Source of the DNA: Sanderia malayensis
Taxonomy: Eukaryota > Cnidaria > Scyphozoa > Semaeostomeae > Pelagiidae
Assembly: GCA_013076295.1 (NCBI GenBank)
Contig: RQOL01000772.1
Span: 3,377,087 to 3,441,086 of the forward strand
Direction of reading: 5' to 3'
Length of the DNA stretch: 64,000 nt
Shown: one piece after another, positions 13,848 to 24,131 of the stretch
Layout of the letters: every line of letters starts with the position of its first letter
Position numbering within the stretch: the stretch's first letter is position 1
Translations under genes and position numbers: made by a program
The notes under the pieces: model-generated
What the model was told of the DNA's origin: nothing
The model's input: only the letters and a program-made list of their open reading frames with translations
Database searches by the model: none

Positions 13848-13994
13848 ATGAAGTTGGAAATATTTACAGCAAGAGCAACACAACGAAAAAAGTTCAGAGT
13901 TTTCACAAGTTCATCTTCATCATGGACGCTTTACTGCTATTATTTTATAATTACTTTCTTTTCTATTATTACCCTGTACAATTTATTTTTATAA
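13848..13994 (+). CDS. Possible small membrane ORF (48 codons), unverified
   Basis: A 48-codon ATG ORF lies directly after a strong splice acceptor (polypyrimidine tract and AG ending at 13,839). Its product has a basic N-terminal half (ARATQRKKFRVF) and a hydrophobic C-terminal segment rich in Y, F, I and L that could span a membrane. About 590 bp upstream there is a good donor (AAG/GTAAGA near 13,255), so a two-exon transcript is possible. I recognise no family, and an ORF this short can arise by chance. Confidence 0.15.
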   Translation: MKLEIFTARATQRKKFRVFTSSSSSWTLYCYYFIITFFSIITLYNLFL

Positions 13995-14263
13995 AAAGTT
14001 AAGATGTGTGTTTTCTGGGTGAAATATTAGGTATAGGCTAACTTAGGTCACTAAGGAGTAATTTAATCGTAAGTCAGCTACTCATTTAGGATATTTTAGG
14101 GAATTCTGCTGTTGTTGTAGGATAAAATTTAGGGTAATTTAGAGATGCGCATTGGAGCCATAGGGATAGAAGCGCAGGCGTAACTAGGGCATAGATAGTC
14201 TAGCAGGGATAATGGTTAGGGTAGCTGGGGTGGTATAAACAGGAGGGAGGGAGGCTGTGGCAG

Positions 14264-14294
14264 CTGCAAAAAATGCCATGGGGCATTTTTGCAG
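14264..14294. repeat. Short imperfect hairpin
   Basis: CTGCAAAAAATGCC and GGGCATTTTTGCAG are imperfect complements separated by 3 bases. It sits beside the left copy of the inverted duplication. No terminator or RNA function can be assigned. Confidence 0.4.
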
Positions 14295-14400
14295 TTGTCG
14301 TAGCCCATGGCTGTAGGGTGATGAGTGCCGTGCAGTCGCTGGTTTGTCCCGGACGCTCTGTTCCATAAAAGGTGGGAGGAAGTAAAACGAAATTTTTTAA

Positions 14401-14620
14401 AATACCCGGCCATGTCCGCCATGCCAAGCCCTGTACTGTGGAGTGCTGCTGGCTGCCTTGCTTTGTCATATGATTCAATGTACCCAGAGTCCCCTATCCA
14501 GCCCAACCAAGTTGTCATCAGTGCATTGAGCACGCTTTCTATTCCCAAGTGAGAAAATGTTGTATCTCCATTGTTACTCAATCACAATGTCTCATTATCA
14601 CAGTACATATCCAAGTTCAT
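14401..14620 (+). repeat. Inverted duplication, left copy
   Basis: This ~220-bp segment resembles, at visibly reduced identity, the reverse complement of 16,352-16,583. Shared landmarks in order are CCCGGCC, GTCCGCC/GTCCGTC, ATGCCAAGCCCTG/GTGCCAAGCCCTG, GTGGAG, CAACCAAGTTGTCATCA/CAACCTGGTTGTCATCA, GTGAGAAAATGTT, ACAATGT, CATTATCACA and TATCCAAGTTCA. It is an old repeat; I do not recognise its family. Confidence 0.65.
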
Positions 14621-15867
14621 TAGCCCGAAATTGTGTTTAACAAAACGAATGGCTTTGAGGCATGTTACAAATCAAAAGAACCATGAAATAAACCCTTAGA
14701 TTCCAAAAATGCAGCCTGTTCACATATAAGCCAAAAGTTCCTAGGCCTCTGAACTCAAAAAACCATAACCGTTGTTATGTTGCTGCGAAAATTTATACGA
14801 GGCAAATATTCATGAGAGCAGTAAGCATTGCCCCCCGTAGGCCATAGCGTCATTGCATTTACTACACCCCCCAGGCCGTATCATCATTATTTGATCAGAC
14901 GAATGGCTGAACATCACAATACAAAAGCGAGGACCACACTATATTTTGGACCCTTTGACACGAAAAAACCCACGTTCAACAAACGAAATTCTTTGTGCAA
15001 ATAAAAAACTAAAAATGCGAACTAGTTATAAATAATAAAAAGAATGACATGATAGTAAGGAGGAATGCTTCACTTGCAGGAGTGCCATATGTTTGATAGA
15101 TATATACTTTGAAACACTACGTTGGATTGCAACAAAAAAATGAAATATCCTGTAAACAATCAGATAAATATGTCCTCCAAGCATTGAAGGATTCTCCTTA
15201 CAAGAAAGTAGAAGCAGAAATAGCTAGACTATCTTGGAAACTGCTCTACACCTATCTAACACAATCTGAATATCTGACAGAGAAGAGAAGAGAAGCAATG
15301 GAATAGCACAGTGTGAGAAATAATAAAAAAAGTGTGCGAGAAAAACCTTGGTTCCTATGAAAATTACAAGTCATAATAAAAACAGAAAGATAAAATAAAA
15401 GAAACCGCCCTCTAGTTCCTTTATTCTACCTTTCGATTACAAAAAACTACTAACTAATCACATTTACGATCTAGAATACAACAATAGTGGTACTTATTTG
15501 CTGGTAAACTACAAAAGCTAATCCTGAGCAAAATTACTACAACATCATAATCATAACTAGCCTACTCTATTCTACTCAACGTCAGCTTAACCATGATGCT
15601 CTCTATGTCCTCTGCATCTAAATGTCTTCAGCTAAGTCTACTACAATTGTATCTGCCCCACTCTAATCTACTGCAACCCATGTTAATCTACTCTAGCCAA
15701 TAATACTCTCTAATCAAGTTGAATCGACCCAACTCTGATCTAGCCTACATACTATAGCTTAATATAGTCTAGTTTACTCTAGCCTTCTGTACACTGCTGA
15801 AGTCTAACTTATAATTAATCTGTTCTAGTACTATCGTAAGTAGATTGATATAACTGCATCCATTAAA

Positions 15868-15955
15868 CAACTACAACAACTACTACTACCACCATCACTA
15901 CTGCAACTACTATTACTGCAACTACTATTACTACGACTACTACCACAACCTCTTG
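15868..15955. repeat. ACT/TAC trinucleotide microsatellite
   Basis: An imperfect run of ACTACT, ACTATT and ACTGCA triplets. Low-complexity sequence, no function assigned. Confidence 0.7.
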
Positions 15956-16351
15956 GCATATTACTATCTTCATTTACCATATTCAAATCTAAGCACTGAG
16001 ACAGATGATACTAGCAACTAAAACAAAAATAACTCAAAAAATAATATTCTACCTATGTAAAATTAGAAAAACGTTATAATGCACAAAGAATTTCATATGA
16101 ATCAGTGAATTTTAGCCTATTCAGGATGCCAGGGATAGGGCTCACGGTACAAGCTTTTGCGTAAATGACGTCAGAGCAAACCGATATCAAATTCAGCGAC
16201 CCAGGCTTCAACTACGATGACGCGTACAATGCTTAATACATCTCCTAGTTTTGGATGTGAACAGACCACAGTTTTCTTCCTCCTCAAGAAATATCTCACA
16301 GAACTGAAGACAGGCAACAGTCTCAAACCTTTTTGGCCCAGACCCTTACAT

Positions 16352-16583
16352 TTTTTGAACTTGGATACTCGTGTGATAATGAAGAACATTGTGAACAAGT
16401 AACAATAAAGATACAAACATTTTCTCACCATAGGAATAGAGAGCGCAGCCCAAGAGCATGATGACAACCAGGTTGAACCAGAATCAGGGACCATGAGCCA
16501 TTAAGACCATATGACGCAGCAAGACAGTCCAACAACAACTCCACAGGACCAGGGCTTGGCACGACGGACAAGGCCGGGCGTTT
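16352..16583 (-). repeat. Inverted duplication, right copy
   Basis: Reverse-complement partner of 14,401-14,620, about 1.7 kb away. Both copies carry a splice-donor-like GTGAGAAAATG at the same place, but the translations do not agree with each other, so conservation of a protein is not supported. Confidence 0.65.
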
Positions 16584-19470
16584 ATCGTTACCAATCTACA
16601 AAATAAACTACAACAAATTATTAACAAGCAAAAATATAATGTTAAGTAATCGACAAAGTCACAAGCATTTGAAACAGACAAGAGGGAACAAAATGTACTC
16701 GGGAATGACAACCCTTCAGACTTAGTACATTTTTCATGTTACTTTACCCAAAATGATATGAGCTGCTTATTTGCAGATTGACAAACCCAAAAGTTTGCAA
16801 CGATATATATTAAGCACTTATGTTTATGTCTGTCATTACAAACAGGAGCATGGGATATGGGACTATGCACTGTCTCTCGCCTGCTTGTGACAATGACGAT
16901 ATTTAGAAAGTCAAAACTCAAACAATAATAGTTTTATTCAGTCCTAGGGGTTGAAACTGTCTTTGAAAGTGGCAAAAATAAACTAGGGTAAGCCAGGGAT
17001 CATCAGCCAAAATAAATTATAAAATAGAACAAATTTGATTCAGGTCATCTGTCTTGTAAGTGGGAGCAAAATTTGTTCGGGTTGAAAACTTGCCCCAAAA
17101 TGACGAGAATGATTATATATGAGCGAGGCTGTTTTTACAAAGCAACAAAGACAGTTTCAAAGTTGGTCATTGCGGTAACTAACCCTCAATAAGCAAATAA
17201 ACGTGCCATCAAAGCTGCACTAAATAATCAAAGTAAATAATCTGCCAATTTAAAAAAGTTCCAATCAGCATCTTCCATGTGACATCTTCAGTTATTTGTT
17301 AGAAAAGCATACAATTTACAAACTTAAAATTTGCAGCAATGACCAACCGAGCCCCTTCCATGGACTTATCATAACATAATATCATAACACCATAATGCTT
17401 CAAATACATGTGCAAAGTATGCAAGTAAGATTCAGAATATATCTACCCAATTAAACAGCATCTCATCATATAACTTGTTACTGCTTCCATCCTGAGTTAC
17501 ACTACATTGTACATTGCAAGTAATTCTGCTACAGTTCTCAGTACCGTTGAGAGGGGAGGTAGCCAGGGTAAATTCCTGGGGCCCGAGTCTCGAGAAGGGC
17601 CTGTGAAAAGTTTTACTAACGCAAAGCAGTTTTAAAAAGCCGCTTGTTTGTTCATAACCCCTGGGGCCTGAGCTGGCTCTTGACGGGCCTGACAGTTCTA
17701 TGTAAGGAATTCCCATGGAAGTATAGATGGTATATTGGGGTTTCAAGAGATGGCAGACAAATATTTGAAGCATTATGATGGAATACAATCAAAACTAAAT
17801 CAGAAAAAATATAAACACAAAGTCCGCAGTTCTCTCCTTTGAAGATCTGAAGAGTTTCAGTCGTCTTCTGCCTTGGCTTAATTCTGTCACAATTCCATTT
17901 CTGAGTCTAGGACAAAGAACCAAAACCAATGGATAATGCAATCCAACAAAGAAGTACCTTACTAATGATGAAATCAACTAAGAGGATTTAAGACAGCCAC
18001 ATTAGAGTTACAGTACAGCTTGGTAAATTACCTCAACTAAGTAAAGCAAACAGGAAAATGAAGAATTAAAATGCAAGAAGAGCTTACCAAATATCTGAGT
18101 TTTTACAAAGTGTTTCACAAGCATCTTCAGTGATCGCATTGATTCGATTGTCCCAGTATGCCAGGCTGCAGAGAAGGGTACTTTTCGCCAAGATCTCGGG
18201 GCGGTGAAAGATGGGAATCCAGGGGCAGGAGCGAAAAACTTTCCAGGACGCCTCTAGGTGTGCTAGGGGCGGGCTTTATCACATCTGAAAAAATCTTGGG
18301 GGCACCATGACATAACATACTCTGCAGTCTGGCCAGTATGTGTGGCTTGTAGTTCACTTCTAGATAACACCTTAAAGTACAATGAATTAAAAGAAATTAA
18401 TTTACATTTTTGCATATCATAATGCAAAAAATGCAAAGGCAAGGGGAAGCAGAGAAAAGCAAAAGCCTTTATACTTTCTTCTATCTACTTAGTTCAGCAT
18501 TTTTATGGATGTTTTTCTATAAAATACTCCAGCTTTGCATATTCTATAAAGATTAAAAGTTACGCCTATATATGATACAATAACTGGTTAAAATGCATAC
18601 CTCCATAATTGGTTATTTTTCCTTTTTTCAGCAAATGTTTTGATGTTTTAATGTTTTTTAATGTTCTGGCAGCAAAATCCTTGCGATGTAGCGAACTGAA
18701 CAGGCCAAGAAATTTGTGTTGCCGCGTGCAGGCCCCAGAGCGAGGCTCCAATTATCCCACAATTCAACACGATGATCAGCTTCTGAAGTCCCCGGGCTTT
18801 TTTCGATGACGTCACTTATAAGCGGGAAACATTTCCAAGAAATCGAAGATTCTTCGTGTCGTGATCATGAATGGGGAAAGAAACCACGAGGTGATCCGTC
18901 GTTCTATTTTTGCTAAAAGGTAAACAAATAAAATTTTAGTGTTGAAATGCCCATGTTGTTCCTCTATCCAATCCAAGTGCTCGCCAATTAGTGGAGAGGC
19001 TTAGAGTCATTTATCACGACAATCGTGCATTTTATGATACCAACATGAAACTAGGCACACATGTAGAGTTGAACATGCTGAAAAAAATAGGGTCGGAACC
19101 CCAATCGGAATTCGCCCCTAAGTGCTATTTTTAGACCAAAGTACTCGAGCCCAGTCCTTAATTAGAAAACTATCGATATACACATTAGTAAGCACGTAAG
19201 CTTCCTAAAAACTGCAGATTCGTGATCAGCGTCGTCAATTTAGTTCATTTCAACAAAAATATTTTAATTGGAGGCCTTCTATAAAAATTAGCTATGACGT
19301 CATATTTTTGATGACGTCATAGAATTTTCAAAAATCGCAAAAACTGAAAATTAAATGCAAATTTTCAGAACCTGATTCCAACAAAATTGCAATTGGTTAA
19401 GATATAATGAGGTCAGAACTCCAAATTACGATTAACACAAGACAAATGATTAGTTTATACATAACAGGAC

Positions 19471-20180
19471 TTATCCGCATTGTCCATTACAAAGACAGAG
19501 CTTTGTATATTCCAAATCAAATTGTCTGCATTTGCATCGATTGCAGCACTGAGTCTTGCAACCACATTTTATCAATTCTTGGCAAGCTTTCGATGCCTCG
19601 GGTATCGTCATCCAGAGAGGTAGCACTGAATTTTTATTCTGAAGCCAACCCCAATCATCAACATCTGGCAGGTTCTGCATGGGTGACAATGACTGCCCCC
19701 AGACTTTTCCACAACAAGGAAATAAAACGTTTTTATAATAACTAAGTTAGGTGATTCTTGTTGGTTTTCAGTTCATGTATTCAGTGAAAGCAGCTCTCTT
19801 TATATGTTGCTTTAGGGAATTACTTGTAGGAGGTAAACTTTCGCTAGGACATTCTTTTTTGGTGAAATGATATCTTCGATACTCATTAATCTCTTTAATC
19901 GGGCTTGATCTGTTGTACATCAGTATAACGAACCGTTCAATCTGATTGTTATCGTGCTCATTTGGTTCGGCCGTCTCGCAATTTGAAAGTATATCGTATA
20001 TAAAGTGTATCGCACAACTACATCGGTATCCACGGTGCGCAAGGTAACTTTCCTATGACCGCAGTGAGCAGCGTGTTCTTGCATTCTTGTATCAGCTTCC
20101 TCATGATTGCAAGGTGCCAATCCCCTTGTGTTGATGTCACTGGATACACGTACTTCTGTACGCGTGTCCTTGTGCTTGTT
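19471..20180 (-). pseudogene. Transposon-associated protein, minus-strand deletion copy
   Basis: On the minus strand the centre of the palindrome encodes APCNHEEADTRM and VTLRTVDTDVVV, motifs typical of a family of uncharacterised, high-copy proteins in invertebrate genomes. Straight after VDTDVVV the sequence breaks into the left arm, skipping the middle of the gene, and continues with the C-terminal part out of frame. The C-terminal cysteine cluster ends at 19,471. The splice acceptor found before the matching exon in the plus copy is replaced here (TATA instead of CAG). A decayed copy. Confidence 0.6.
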
Positions 20181-20223
20181 CAGTGAATTGGTGAATTGGG
20201 AAATTGGCGTCGAAGAGCTTTAG

Positions 20224-21065
20224 ATCGAGATTGGTGTGGGTAAACTAAGAAGGTGGTTGCCGATACATGAATATGTCACAAAATTAGGACCTGATACATG
20301 CAGTGGATTGCCATTCTGGTATTCATTTACTGGTTGTGATAATGTTTCAGCATTTAGTGGAAAAGGGAAAAAGATTGCTTGGTTTACATGGAAAATTTTT
20401 CCAGAGATAACGGAGACCTTCGTCAAGTAGGCGTTTAAAGTATTTACGTTCTGCTATATAATCTTTTGCAAATATGCTCCTCATTTGATGTTTACAATGC
20501 ATCACACGAACCTAAGACATTTAATATCCTTTTTTTCTTTTTCAGGCTTTCAAATTGCGAGACGGCCGAACCAAATGAGCACGATAACAATCAGATTGAA
20601 CGGTTCGTTATACTGATGTACAACAGATCAAGCCCGATTAAAGAGATTAATGAGTATCGAAGATATCATTTCACCAAAAAAGAATGTCCTAGCGAAAGTT
20701 TACCTCCTACAAGTAATTCCCTAAAGCAACATATAAAGAGAGCTGCTTTCACTGAATACATGAACTGAAAACCAACAAGAATCACCTAACTTAGTTATTA
20801 TAAAAACGTTTTATTTCCTTGTTGTGGAAAAGTCTGGGGGCAGTCATTGTCACCCATGCAGAACCTGCCAGATGTTGATGATTGGGGTTGGCTTCAGAAT
20901 AAAAATTCAGTGCTACCTCTCTGGATGACGATACCCGAGGCATCGAAAACTTGCCAAGAATTGATAAAATGTGGTTGCAAGACTCAGTGCTCCAATCGAT
21001 GCAAATGCAGACAATTTGATTTGGAATATACAAAGCTCTGTCTTTGTAATGGACAATGCGGATAA
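20224..21065 (+). pseudogene. Transposon-associated protein, plus-strand copy (middle and C-terminal part)
   Basis: Exon 20,224-20,426 encodes GKLRRWLPIHEYV and FTGCDNVSAFSGKGKKIAW. It splices in phase to an exon from 20,546 encoding FVILMYNRSS and LKQHIKRAAF, where a TGA at 20,766-20,768 interrupts the frame. The remaining family motifs follow further on: WGQS, DDWGWLQ, then a cysteine-rich end (CGCKTQCSNRCKCR, LCLCNGQC) with a stop at 21,063-21,065. The N-terminal part is absent on this strand; it lies inverted on the other side of the centre. The cysteine-rich tail resembles CXC-type metal or DNA-binding segments. Function of the family is unknown to me. Confidence 0.65.
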
Positions 21066-21841
21066 GTCCTGTTATGTATAAACTAATCATTTGTCTTGTG
21101 TTAATCGTAATTTGGAGTTCTGACCTCATTATATCTTAACCAATTGCAATTTTGTTGGAATCAGGTTCTGAAAATTTGCATTTAATTTTCAGTTTTTGCG
21201 ATTTTTGAAAATTCTATGACGTCATCAAAAATATGACGTCATAGCTAATTTTTATAGAAGGCCTCCAATTAAAATATTTTTGTTGAAATGAACTAAATTG
21301 ACGACGCTGATCACGAATCTGCAGTTTTTAGGAAGCTTACGTGCTTACTAATGTGTATATCGATAGTTTTCTAATTAAGGACTGGGCTCGAGTACTTTGG
21401 TCTAAAAATAGCACTTAGGGGCGAATTCCGATTGGGGTTCCGACCCTATTTTTTTCAGCATGTTCAACTCTACATGTGTGCCTAGTTTCATGTTGGTATC
21501 ATAAAATGCACGATTGTAACGCTAAGCTCCCCCACTAAATAATAAATCTGACCACCAAATGTTTTCGTAGGACCAGATCATTGCAAATATTAAATGCATT
21601 ACAAAAGACAAATGGTTATAAGTCATTGCCAACAATATCAAGAAGTTTGCAAAAAGTAAATTCTTAATTTCTCATTTTCATCCTTCTAACCCTAACTATT
21701 TCCAGGGTAATGTTTTATATAAATTGTTGATGTATCTTGTAAGAGAGATTATTGATAGTTATATTGGACTACATTCAATTAGTTTAGAACTTGGAATTTA
21801 CTTTTCCAACATGCTTGATTTTCAGTTTATTTCCTTTATAG

Positions 21842-23286
21842 CCCAATGATTGTCAGAATGCAAACTACAGAAGTTCACCTAAGCTTTGTGAGAAGTGTCT
21901 TCTTCTTCGACTTCCAAAGTACTCCACTTTGGGACTTGCAGAATTGTTTGATAAAACAGAAAAAGGAAAGAAAGATGTAGCTTTACCTTCTGCAACTAAT
22001 AATCATTTGAGCCATCACGAAAAAGATGTGAGAATCATTAGCAGTGCCACAGAAAAGCCAAAAGATGATGATTTTGATTTTACTAACTTTGAGATGGACT
22101 TGGATGATAATTTCCCACTGGATTTTCTTGAAGAAAATTCTGAAAAACCAAGTAAACTGAAGCCTCTTCTTGCAAATGCAGCTGCATCAAATATGATCAA
22201 GTCTGGTGGGGCTGATAGGAATGAACCTCAGTTAGCTTCTGCAAGTAGTTTTGCAAGGAAAGAGCCCTCAAAGAGAATTCAAATAATCTCGCAAGGAGGA
22301 TTAAATAACAGAGAATATAAAGAGAAAAGTTTTGATAATACAAAAACTCAAATTGCTGTACCTGAGAATATTGTAAACAGGACAACTCAGGCTGCTCGGA
22401 AGGATCTCAGCACTTGCAACCGACAAAATTCTGCAAGAAATGATTTGAAGAACTTTGCGCAAAAACAAAGTCATTCAAAGCTTGATAAAAATGAAGTAAA
22501 GTCTGTTGGTAACAAAAGAAGTTTTTTCGCTAAAAGAAAAACTAAAGAAAAGAAAGGTGTTGTTGTATTGGGCGATACTGAGCAGAAATCTGCAAAGTCT
22601 TGTGAGATATCAAATGCTTCCATGCCATCAATGAAATGTCCATTATGCCAATGGAAGTTCCCTATGGAGTGAGTATATTATGTATTTGTATTTGAATGTT
22701 GTTTTAATATAGCATGCATTGCTGATGACGACATGTTTTGAATATTTCAAGCTGTATGCAGGGGTACAAATTGTTTGAAAAGTGGGAGGTACAGTAGTTC
22801 ATAGGCTTTTACGTTCTCCATCCCAGCCTGCAAACCTGCCTAAATATCATACTTACCTTACACCAATGCATTTTTACTTGTATGCAGTGGCATCACAATA
22901 CAATGGATGAGTCTTGCATTGTATGCATATTATCATTATTATTGTTATTATTGTTATTATTATTATTACAAATATTTAAAGATACATCATCTTAAGGATT
23001 AACATTTAGATGTTGAAAAAGATCAAATTTTGATCATATCAACTAGAGAGTTTTATCAGCTTTTCTTAGCGCCGTGTACCCAATTAGTTGAGGCGCGTCA
23101 GGAATTTGAGACAGAAAACTGTCCATATTCATCCAGATTCAATGCACACCTCATATTCCTCTCTCTCTCTTCATCAGGTGGACAGAAATGCAACGAAACC
23201 AACACGCTTCTCGATGTCTGTCAGACGCAGTTTTTATTGATGATTCAGATGACGATCTCTTCGGCCAAATTGATCTTGGCTGTTAG
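21842..23286 (+). CDS. Protein with C-terminal UBZ4-like C2HC zinc finger (5' end not resolved)
   Basis: Exons 21,842-22,668 and 23,178-23,286 join in phase and give about 311 residues. The N-terminal part of the first exon has cysteines at DCQNANYRSSPKLCEKC, half of a possible zinc site. The middle is charged and probably disordered, with an acidic block (MDLDDNFPLDFLEENSEK). The C-terminus is CPLC-x15-H-x3-C spread over the splice junction, the spacing of a UBZ4/Rad18-type ubiquitin-binding finger as in RAD18, FAAP20 and SLX4; it is followed by acidic DDSDDDLFGQIDLGC and the stop. A DNA-damage role is inference from the finger only. The exon opens in phase 0 after an acceptor, and an in-frame TAG lies just upstream, so a 5' exon is missing. 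A candidate ATG at 18,868-18,870 lies before the palindromic element, but its best donor (GTAAAC at 18,920) is in the wrong phase; a weaker GTGATC donor at 18,892 fits. Confidence 0.7.
22935..22975. repeat. TTA-rich microsatellite in intron
   Basis: A run of TTATTATTG and TTATTA units inside the intron of the zinc-finger gene. Confidence 0.6.
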
Positions 23287-24131
23287 AGACTATATGTGAT
23301 TAACATTACTCTCCAACCCTGAAGACACCGAGATATTTTGCGGTCAACGTAACTGGCTTTACTCTCCTGACGTAAACAAATGACGTTAATCATCCACTAT
23401 GTTAATGTATTCGATGCACAAAATCGAATCGATGCACAAAGTTAAATTGTTGGAAGTTGTTGCTTGTGTTATTATCAAACGTGGACTAAAGTGTTGTGCT
23501 AAAAGCATTTCTATCTAATTTTCAAGAATTGTTAACACGTCTTCCACCTTAACAAGAATTGTTGTTGGGTGATAGACACGTATACAAAGTCGCCAGATAT
23601 GTCTTGTCTTAAATTAAGTACAGAACAAGTTAATTACCCTTGTGACAAGTTTAACAGAAAATGGGAAAGAATTAGATGTCGACTGTTTCCGAAATAACAC
23701 TGATTTGCGGAAAAAAGCGATGTCGTTATAATATGTATGGAGTTTTCGAGAAATTTGAAGGAACTTCAGAAATTTACTGTTGTAGGAGTTGAAAAATCAA
23801 CCTAGAACCAGCAGATGTGGCCAGAGCATGTACACATGCATCCTTTACTATGTTCTGGACCCGGCTTCTGTAACCAGTGAACCATTGCAGAAAACCTGCT
23901 TACGCTGATTTCAAAGTACTATTTGATACCAGAAAATGCATTGTCCATGAACAAGATTAAAATAGTATGATTACTTCGTCTCACTATTATTATCATTTTT
24001 TTTTCCTACCAAGTATCCTCGAACTATCGTTTCTTTGAGAATATATTGTTTCGTTTGTGTAAAGAATCGAGGTGGACTTTTCATAGAATTTTCATAGATT
24101 ATAATCGAGGAATCCTAGAAGTTTATCGAAC
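23287..24131. other. Intergenic between the UBZ4-like gene and the first GGT
   Basis: The stretch is AT-rich and I see no exon or repeat. It should contain the 3' UTR of one gene and the promoter and 5' UTR of the next, but no convincing poly(A) signal or TATA box was found. Confidence 0.4.

Larger units (their letters stand above)
11862..18867. other. 7-kb region without a confident gene
   Basis: No exon chain with recognisable protein similarity was found on either strand. What can be seen: one short spliceable ORF at 13,848-13,994, a diverged inverted duplication (14,401-14,620 and 16,352-16,583), a small hairpin at 14,264-14,294, degenerate CTACTC-rich sequence around 15,580-15,850 and an ACT/TAC microsatellite at 15,868-15,955. 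The 16.5-17.3 kb stretch also contains loosely similar segments. A non-coding RNA gene or a fast-evolving gene is not excluded. Confidence 0.5.
18988..21538. mobile_element. 2.55-kb palindromic transposon remnant with 971-bp arms
   Basis: Positions 19,019-19,989 and 20,547-21,517 are reverse complements of identical length (971 bp) and appear nearly identical; the two mirrored 112-residue translations differ at only two positions. A less perfect outer segment extends the inverted ends to TTAGTGG at the left and CCACTAA at the right. The ~557-bp centre is not palindromic and contains two oppositely oriented pieces of one transposon-associated gene family. The arms carry the cysteine-rich 3' end of that gene and TGACGTCA palindromes. 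It lies just upstream of the zinc-finger gene, probably in its first intron. Confidence 0.85.

Noticed and set aside
14184..14581. Overlapping minus-strand ORFs of 60-121 codons near 14.4 kb
   Set aside because: Several frames are open at once, none has a recognisable motif, and the duplicate at 16.4 kb does not preserve any of the frames.
16171..16711. Minus-strand ORFs of 107 and 75 codons
   Set aside because: No family similarity, uneven composition, and the segment is part of the diverged inverted duplication.
19407..19745. Pair of mirrored 112-codon ORFs at 19.4 and 21.1 kb as genes
   Set aside because: They are antisense to the cysteine-rich end of the transposon gene and exist twice only because the arms are inverted copies.
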